Assembly: GCA_025453505.1 (NCBI GenBank)
Contig: JALOQG010000052.1
Coordinates: forward strand, 1-10,924
From: Myxococcota bacterium
Lineage (GTDB): Bacteria > Myxococcota_A > UBA9160 > PR03
Direction of reading: 5' to 3'
Length of the DNA: 10,924 bases
Shown here: positions 7,080 to 10,924 of the stretch, one piece after another
How positions within the stretch are numbered: position 1 is the first letter of the stretch
Layout: each line of letters starts with the position of its first letter
Notes under the pieces: generated by a model
Seen by the model: only the letters and a program-made list of their open reading frames with translations
What the model was told of the DNA's origin: nothing
The model's database searches: none
Made by a program: the position numbers and the translations under genes

Positions 7080-8774
7080 CTACGTCGCAGCGGACCTCGC
7101 TCGCCGCGGCGATTCCCAGCCCGGCCCCGGGAGACCTCCAGCCCAGAGCGCGTCGCATCGGAACCCGTACAGGAAGAGCGCCATGTAGATGGGAAACACC
7201 TCGAGGTGGCTGATTCCCCAGATCGACCACTGTGCCCAGGTGAACCCGAGGAAGCCGAGCACGAAGAGCATGTTCCAGACCGGGTAGACGATCGTCCAGA
7301 TCTTCCAGATCCACGCGGCGCCGAGCCGGATACCGTGCGCAAACCCGAGCGCACCGACCAAGGCGATCACGCTCACCGGAATGTCGATCGCGAGCGCCGT
7401 CCAGTTGATTCCCGGTCGGAGCCACTCGCTGTAGCTGAGCACGTGGTACAGAACCTGGAACCAGACGAAGGCGCGCAGCATCAACACGCCGGTGTAGGGA
7501 AGGCGCGTGACCATGGACGGGCGCCGATCGAGCGCCGGGAGCGGAGTCGGCGTCGCGAATCGGGTCGTGAGTTCGACGCGCTCGGGTCGCAGCCGTCGCC
7601 GGCGGCGTCGCAGCATGTAGAAGCCGATTCCGGCGGCGCACGCGAGCACCGCGTGGGTCAGCGCATGCTGGTAGAGATGCGGACCCCACCGGTACAGCCA
7701 ACGCTGCAAGGGGCTGCGATCGAGCTGACGCCGAGCCTCGCGCGGGTTCTCCGCGGCCCAGCGCGCCCATTCGAGCTGCTGCCGGATCTCGGGATCCAGC
7801 GGATCCAGCTCGACGGCACGCGTCACGGAAGCATCGAGACACGCGAAGTCGTAGAGAGCCTCGCAGCTCCAGGCTCGTTGCCGATGCAGGCCGACGAAGT
7901 ACGGGTCGAGGCGCAGACCGGCATCGGCCTCCCGCAGCGCTCCAGCTGGATCGCCGGCCGCGAGCCGCGCGCGAGCCAGATCCCTGCGAAGCCATGCATC
8001 GTCGCCGTGCGTCAGGGCGCGCTCGTAGAGCGGAATCGCCCGATTCGGCCGACCGTTGCGACGCAGATCGTCTGCGTGATCGCGATCCGCGCTGCCGAGC
8101 AGCTTGCGGAGCGCCGGGTTCGCCGTTGCGTGGTGCTGGGCCGCCGCGGCGACGCGGTCCTGCGCCTCGAAGGATCCTCCCCAGTTCTGCAGGAAGAGCA
8201 CCTGGTAGGCGCGCCAGACTCCGTAGTGCGTCGGGTCGATGGCGACCGCCGCGCCCATCGCCTGCTCCGCGACCCCTGCGTCGCCCAGCAGCAGCGATGC
8301 CTGGAGCTGAGCCCGGTAGGCGTCCATCCAGCCGGCGTCGCGTTCGATCGCGAGAGCGGCGAACTCGACGGCTTGCCGTGCATGGGAGCGCACGGCGCGG
8401 CGCGCATTGGCGCCGACGCTCGATGCGACGCCCGTGCCGCGGGCGATCCACGCACGCTCGACTTCGCGGGAGGCCGCCGCGAGCCATGCCGCACCCGAGC
8501 CGGGCCGCGCCGTGCGCCACGCATCGAGCCCGGCCTGCTGCTCGTCCGTGAGCGTCCGGAAACCGTCGACCAGGCTGGTGAGCGAGGCCGCGTTTCCGGC
8601 GTCTCGATGCGCGACGAACGCGGCTTCGAGTGCGTCGAAGTCGCGCGCGACGAGATGGGCGCGGATCGGAAGCGGATCGACTGCGTCCGCACCGGCCGCC
8701 GCGAGCATCGGTGCGCCGGCGAGCAGCAGCGCGAGGACGAGCGAGAACCACGTGGCACGGTGTCGCGAGCGCAT
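7080..8774 (-). CDS. DUF4034-like exported protein with TPR-like repeats and C-terminal membrane segments
   Basis: This is a protein of 564 residues with unknown function. A Sec-type signal (basic MRSRHR, then hydrophobic WFSLVLALLLAG to AAAGADA) suggests that residues from about 32 onward are outside the cytoplasm. Residues about 38-200 resemble DUF4034: ARDFDALEAAF, a Trp followed by PGSGAAWLAAA, RAWIARGTG and IDPTHYGVWRAYQ. Residues about 240-345 are TPR-like (AIPLYERALTHGDDAWLRRDLARAR, ALREADAGLRLDP, VTRAVELDPLDPEI). The C-terminal third has about five hydrophobic segments, near 371-388, 429-447, 459-480, 486-512 and 515-537. A basic run RRRRRRL after the first segment points to a cytoplasmic loop. 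ATG at 8774 was chosen because it opens the signal peptide; the open frame extends upstream without a credible start. The gene is divergent from the reductase-like gene at 8917 and lies 94 bp upstream of dnaJ. The DUF4034 resemblance is from memory of the pattern. Confidence 0.75.
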   Translation of the reverse strand: MRSRHRATWFSLVLALLLAGAPMLAAAGADAVDPLPIRAHLVARDFDALEAAFVAHRDAGNAASLTSLVDGFRTLTDEQQAGLDAWRTARPGSGAAWLAAASREVERAWIARGTGVASSVGANARRAVRSHARQAVEFAALAIERDAGWMDAYRAQLQASLLLGDAGVAEQAMGAAVAIDPTHYGVWRAYQVLFLQNWGGSFEAQDRVAAAAQHHATANPALRKLLGSADRDHADDLRRNGRPNRAIPLYERALTHGDDAWLRRDLARARLAAGDPAGALREADAGLRLDPYFVGLHRQRAWSCEALYDFACLDASVTRAVELDPLDPEIRQQLEWARWAAENPREARRQLDRSPLQRWLYRWGPHLYQHALTHAVLACAAGIGFYMLRRRRRRLRPERVELTTRFATPTPLPALDRRPSMVTRLPYTGVLMLRAFVWFQVLYHVLSYSEWLRPGINWTALAIDIPVSVIALVGALGFAHGIRLGAAWIWKIWTIVYPVWNMLFVLGFLGFTWAQWSIWGISHLEVFPIYMALFLYGFRCDALWAGGLPGPGWESPRRARSAAT

Positions 8775-8916
8775 GGCGGCGTATCGGACGTCGCGAGCCC
8801 CCGCTGAACGCCGGAGCGGCCGCGGGAGATGCGGGCGAGCCGCTGGTCTAGTGTCGGCCCACGCGCTCGATCGAGAGAATTCCCCACGCGCGGCAGAATC
8901 GGAGGAGCCGGTCGCA
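8775..8916. promoter_or_regulatory. Divergent intergenic region with a 10-bp palindrome
   Basis: These 142 bases separate the DUF4034-like gene (minus) from the reductase-like gene (plus), so promoters for both should lie here. A perfect palindrome CTCGATCGAG occupies 8866-8875 and is the only operator-like element I see. I could not find a convincing -35/-10 pair in either direction; TAGACC on the minus strand (near 8845-8850) has no matching -35. Confidence 0.3.
8901..8907 (+). promoter_or_regulatory. Strong Shine-Dalgarno GGAGGAG
   Basis: GGAGGAG lies nine bases before the ATG at 8917. It is the best ribosome-binding site in the window and fixes the start of the small reductase-like gene, ruling out the longer upstream frame. 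Confidence 0.8.
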
Positions 8917-9318
8917 ATGAGACACCTCGTGATCCTCGCGACGACGCTGCTCGCAATGGCGCTCGGCCTCGTCCTCGCGCACTTCGCGCTGATCGAAGTC
9001 GGGCGCGAAGTCGCCACCCTGCGCACGTCGCGGCCCGACGGATCGTGGCAGGCGACGCGGCTGTGGATCGTCGACGACGGCGACGCGGCCTGGCTGCACA
9101 GCGCCGGCGATGCGTGGGCGCAGCGCTTCGAAGGCAACCCGGTCGTCGAGGTCGAACGCGAAGGCACGACGCGCCGCTACCGCGCGACGCCCGTGCCCGG
9201 GCCGCATCCCGAGGTGCATCGCCTGTTGCGCGAGAAGTACGGCATTGCCGACCGCTGGGTGCGCTTCCTCGGGCCCGACGACGAGACGGTGCTCGCGGTG
9301 CGGCTGGATCCGCTGTAG
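8917..9318 (+). CDS. Small membrane-anchored protein resembling F420/deazaflavin-dependent reductases
   Basis: This protein has 133 residues. Residues 3-24 form one hydrophobic helix (VILATTLLAMALGLVLAHFA) that probably anchors it or acts as a signal. The remainder resembles the split-barrel F420H2-dependent quinone reductase/deazaflavin-dependent nitroreductase group: VATLRTSRPDGSWQATRLWIV, DAAWLHSAGDAWAQRF, EGNPVVEVEREGTTRRYRA and LLREKYGIADRWVRF. These correspond to the family's pattern of small polar motif, beta strands, W..R...NP.V and a C-terminal helix. The normal family is about 130-150 residues, so the barrel here is short and the N-terminal helix takes the place of the usual cytosolic start. 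Whether cofactor F420, FMN or neither is bound cannot be told. The start is fixed by the GGAGGAG site. The stop lies 20 bp from the convergent acetyltransferase stop. Assignment is by remote pattern only. Confidence 0.7.
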   Translation: MRHLVILATTLLAMALGLVLAHFALIEVGREVATLRTSRPDGSWQATRLWIVDDGDAAWLHSAGDAWAQRFEGNPVVEVEREGTTRRYRATPVPGPHPEVHRLLREKYGIADRWVRFLGPDDETVLAVRLDPL

Positions 9319-9338
9319 CGAGCCGTCGTCGCGGCCAT

Positions 9339-10019
9339 TCAGCGAACGTGCCAGTCTTCGCCGTAGAGCCGCGCGGACAGCCGCCGCGCCACAGCACGCG
9401 ACGCCGCGTTCTCCCACGACGTGCTGTAGAGCGCGACGCGACCACTGCGCTGCACCGCGCGCGCCCAGCACGCGACCGCCGCCGTCGCGAGCCCGCGGCC
9501 GCGATGCGCAGCGAGCGTCTCGACGCCCGCCTCCGCGGCCGACGCCGTACACCCGCGCGGCGCATGACACACCGCGGCCGGCTGGCCGCCGTCGAACGCG
9601 ATCACGACCGGCGCCAACGCTTCGAAGTGTTCTCCCAGCCACGGGAACACCGGTCGCCACGCAGCTTCCGAAGCGAAGGAAGCCTCGCGCGCGCGTGCAT
9701 CATCCGGCGGATCCACCGGCAGCACGAACGCCGGCCCGCGCCACTCCGCCTCGATCGGCGCGCACTGCGAAAGCAACTCGATCACGCCATCGCGGCAACG
9801 CGGCCCGGCGTCCTCGCGAAACATGCCCATCACGGGCTCGGCCGCGCACAGACGCTCGATCGCGGCGCACGTCGCCGCATCGACGTCCGTACGCACCGCC
9901 CACACGTTGCCCTCCGCCGAACGTCCGAGAAACACCCGCGGCGCCGGCCGCGGCTCTGGATCCCGCGTCGCCACCAGCCGCCCGCGCGCATCGCACGCGA
10001 AGAGCACGTCGAGCTGCAT
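9339..10019 (-). CDS. GNAT family N-acetyltransferase
   Basis: This is a cytoplasmic acetyl-CoA-dependent acyltransferase of 226 residues from the ATG at 10019. The C-terminal half is a GNAT domain. Motif A for acetyl-CoA binding is AGVETLAAHRGRGLATAAV, with the pyrophosphate loop HRGRGLA at residues 172-178. A later YSTSWENAASRAVARRL (199-213) and LYGEDWHV match the family's motif B region. The N-terminal half (about 1-130) is a less conserved lobe with DAATCAAIERLC and WRGPAFVLP; two-lobe GNATs of this kind are common and their substrate is unknown. In-frame ATGs at 10124 and 10052 would extend the protein, but the first would overlap the transposase stop. MQLDVLFACDARGRLVA looks like a natural N-terminus. 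No strong Shine-Dalgarno supports any of the three. The gene runs in the same direction as the transposase 70 bp upstream and converges on the reductase-like gene. Confidence 0.82.
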   Translation of the reverse strand: MQLDVLFACDARGRLVATRDPEPRPAPRVFLGRSAEGNVWAVRTDVDAATCAAIERLCAAEPVMGMFREDAGPRCRDGVIELLSQCAPIEAEWRGPAFVLPVDPPDDARAREASFASEAAWRPVFPWLGEHFEALAPVVIAFDGGQPAAVCHAPRGCTASAAEAGVETLAAHRGRGLATAAVACWARAVQRSGRVALYSTSWENAASRAVARRLSARLYGEDWHVR

Positions 10020-10089
10020 CGCGATCAAGGACGACCTCACGGCGCGCACCATACAGGACGGCGCCGACTCGGAGCGCGCGAGCCTCCTC

Positions 10090-10866
10090 TCAGCGCATCG
10101 TCCCCGGTACCTCGCAAGGATCAACGAGCCCTACGCGCCGCCATCCCACCGACAGCAACCAGCTCCGCGCACGCGCCACTGCGGGCGGATCCTCCATCGC
10201 AGTGAGGAGGACGCGATCCACGGCCGTCCCCCGCCGCCATCCATCGAACCACCGGCCCGACGAAGCCGGATCGACACGCCCGCCGACGTCGATCCGTCGC
10301 CCGAGCTTCGCCGCATGACGCCGCGAATTCAGCAGCACGTATGCGATCGCATGCCGCACCTCCCGCAGCGTTTTCAGCACGCGCACGTGCGTGCGATCGT
10401 CGAGCACGCTCCCGCGCCGCCCGAACACCCGATTCGCCGCGCGCGCCACGCGGGCGGCGATCGCCTTGATCCCGCACGACAGATCGACGCCACTCCTCGC
10501 CTCCACGATCAGGTGCAGGTGATTCGTCTGCACCGAGTAATGCAACACCCGCGCCCTCCCCCGCTCGCTCAGCGCGCGCAGCGTCCCCTCGAACTCGCGA
10601 ACGAACCGCGCGCACCGAAGCGAAGGCACCTCTCGACGCACACGCAGCGTCACGTGACACGGATGCCGCGACGAAAGCGGCGCGCGAGCGCGATGCGGAT
10701 CGCGACGCAGAAGCCCGGGCTTGCGCCCGGCTCCAGGTCGCGCGCCGCCCCAGCGCGGCGTCGCGCGGAGGTCCAGGGAGAGTCGCGAAGAAGAGTGTCG
10801 GGAGCGCCGAGAGTCAGCAGATCGATCGAGGCAACCGGACTTGATTGTCGCGGTGTTCTTGGCCAT
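10090..10866 (-). CDS. IS200-like / REP-associated tyrosine transposase (RAYT-type, Y1 HUH)
   Basis: This is a Y1 HUH single-strand DNA endonuclease-type protein of 258 residues. The HUH motif is H-L-H at residues 116-118 in VQTNHLHLIVEA. The region HVRVLKTLREVRHAIAYVLLNSRRH carries Tyr176, which aligns with the catalytic Tyr of E. coli RAYT in its DYIYINPVKHG segment, so the active site looks intact. Upstream is the lineage-typical leader RWGGARPGAGRKPG (39-50) followed by HVTLRVRREVPSLR. The usual DRYH motif reads DRTH here (157-160), but that Tyr is not the catalytic one. Such genes are normally single copy and domesticated, and are thought to handle REP hairpins rather than move as an IS. 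I see no flanking inverted repeats or target duplication. ATG at 10866 is the first in frame after an upstream stop; the first ~35 residues look unconserved, so the true start may be further in. No accessory tnpB is present. Confidence 0.85.
   Translation of the reverse strand: MAKNTATIKSGCLDRSADSRRSRHSSSRLSLDLRATPRWGGARPGAGRKPGLLRRDPHRARAPLSSRHPCHVTLRVRREVPSLRCARFVREFEGTLRALSERGRARVLHYSVQTNHLHLIVEARSGVDLSCGIKAIAARVARAANRVFGRRGSVLDDRTHVRVLKTLREVRHAIAYVLLNSRRHAAKLGRRIDVGGRVDPASSGRWFDGWRRGTAVDRVLLTAMEDPPAVARARSWLLSVGWRRVGLVDPCEVPGTMR
10715..10730 (-). repeat. GC-rich hairpin inside the transposase gene (possible REP-like element)
   Basis: CCGGGC at 10715-10720 and GCCCGG at 10725-10730 are perfect inverted arms around a 4-base loop. 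The stem extends by two further pairs (10712-10713 with 10731-10732) past one bulged C. Read on the minus strand, which is the mRNA sense, the loop is GCAA, a GNRA tetraloop. It lies in codons for GAGRKPG near the 5' end of the transposase gene. Its plus-strand core CCCGGGCTT also occurs in the dnaJ-leader hairpin (minus strand, 7006-7022). Confidence 0.4.
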
Positions 10867-10924
10867 CGCGAGGATGATGAATCCGAGGTGTGTCAGATGC
10901 GGTCATGGCGTTGCGGACGACTTC
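10867..10924. other. Right-edge sequence with no supported gene
   Basis: These 58 bases lie upstream of the transposase start and are cut by the window edge. They contain a stop in the transposase frame, and no ribosome-binding site. A minus-strand frame running in from the edge (reading VVRNAMTASDTP) stays open into the transposase 5' end before stopping, but is too short to call a gene. Confidence 0.4.

Noticed and set aside
7011..8807. Plus-strand frame of 598 codons opposite the DUF4034-like gene
   Set aside because: The minus-strand product has a signal peptide, TPR-like repeats and membrane helices. The plus-strand product has no such order and looks like a shadow.
10388..10399. Loss of the catalytic tyrosine in the transposase (DRTH instead of DRYH)
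   Set aside because: Alignment to E. coli RAYT places the nucleophile in the later helix (AYVLLN, Tyr176), which is intact. The DRTH change is not in the active-site Tyr.
1..10924. CRISPR array, tRNA, rRNA, toxin-antitoxin or phage-defence module
   Set aside because: I saw no regularly spaced direct repeats, no cloverleaf or rRNA-like stretch and no recognisable defence or toxin family in any accepted frame.

Overview
The window is very GC-rich, chromosomal-looking DNA with dense gene packing. Every gene I accept is either housekeeping-like or an ordinary accessory gene. A Gram-negative host is indicated by a lipoprotein with an LAAC lipobox that looks like an outer-membrane LpoA-type factor. 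The mix of full-length-type Lon, TesB, a response regulator with GGDEF and EAL domains, a DUF4034-like protein and a REP-type transposase with an RWGG..PGAGRKPG leader suggests a deltaproteobacterial-type lineage (Myxococcota, Desulfobacterota or Binatota-like). That placement is inference from gene content; there is no rRNA or other phylogenetic marker in the window.

Left end (1-1163): the first 160 codons of a Lon protease run leftwards off the edge. A divergent zinc nucleoside/guanine deaminase-type gene reads rightwards from about 576. The 94-bp gap between them holds a short inverted repeat. The deaminase ends 7 bp from the convergent stop of tesB.

Centre (1171-8774, all minus strand): in transcription order there is a DUF4034-like protein with C-terminal membrane segments, then dnaJ, an LpoA/periplasmic-binding lipoprotein, a receiver-GGDEF-EAL response regulator and tesB. 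dnaJ and the lipoprotein gene both start with TTG. They overlap as TTGA, which suggests translational coupling. The regulator follows after 47 bp and tesB after 9 bp more, so dnaJ through tesB could form one transcript linking protein folding, envelope or peptidoglycan factors, cyclic-di-GMP turnover and acyl-CoA hydrolysis.

Right end (8775-10924): a 142-bp divergent gap precedes a small membrane-anchored protein resembling F420/deazaflavin-dependent reductases, which has a strong Shine-Dalgarno. Convergent to it lie a GNAT acetyltransferase and, upstream of that on the same minus strand, an IS200-like/REP-associated tyrosine transposase with HxH and Tyr intact. A GC-rich hairpin inside the 5' end of the transposase gene shares its core with a hairpin in the dnaJ leader, possibly a REP-like family.

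I see no CRISPR array, tRNA, rRNA, phage module or recognisable defence cassette. Long plus-strand open frames across 982-8807 are antisense shadows of the minus-strand genes. I did not find a clearly new system. The most interesting leads are the dnaJ-lipoprotein-c-di-GMP arrangement, the DUF4034-membrane protein and the possible REP/RAYT pair.
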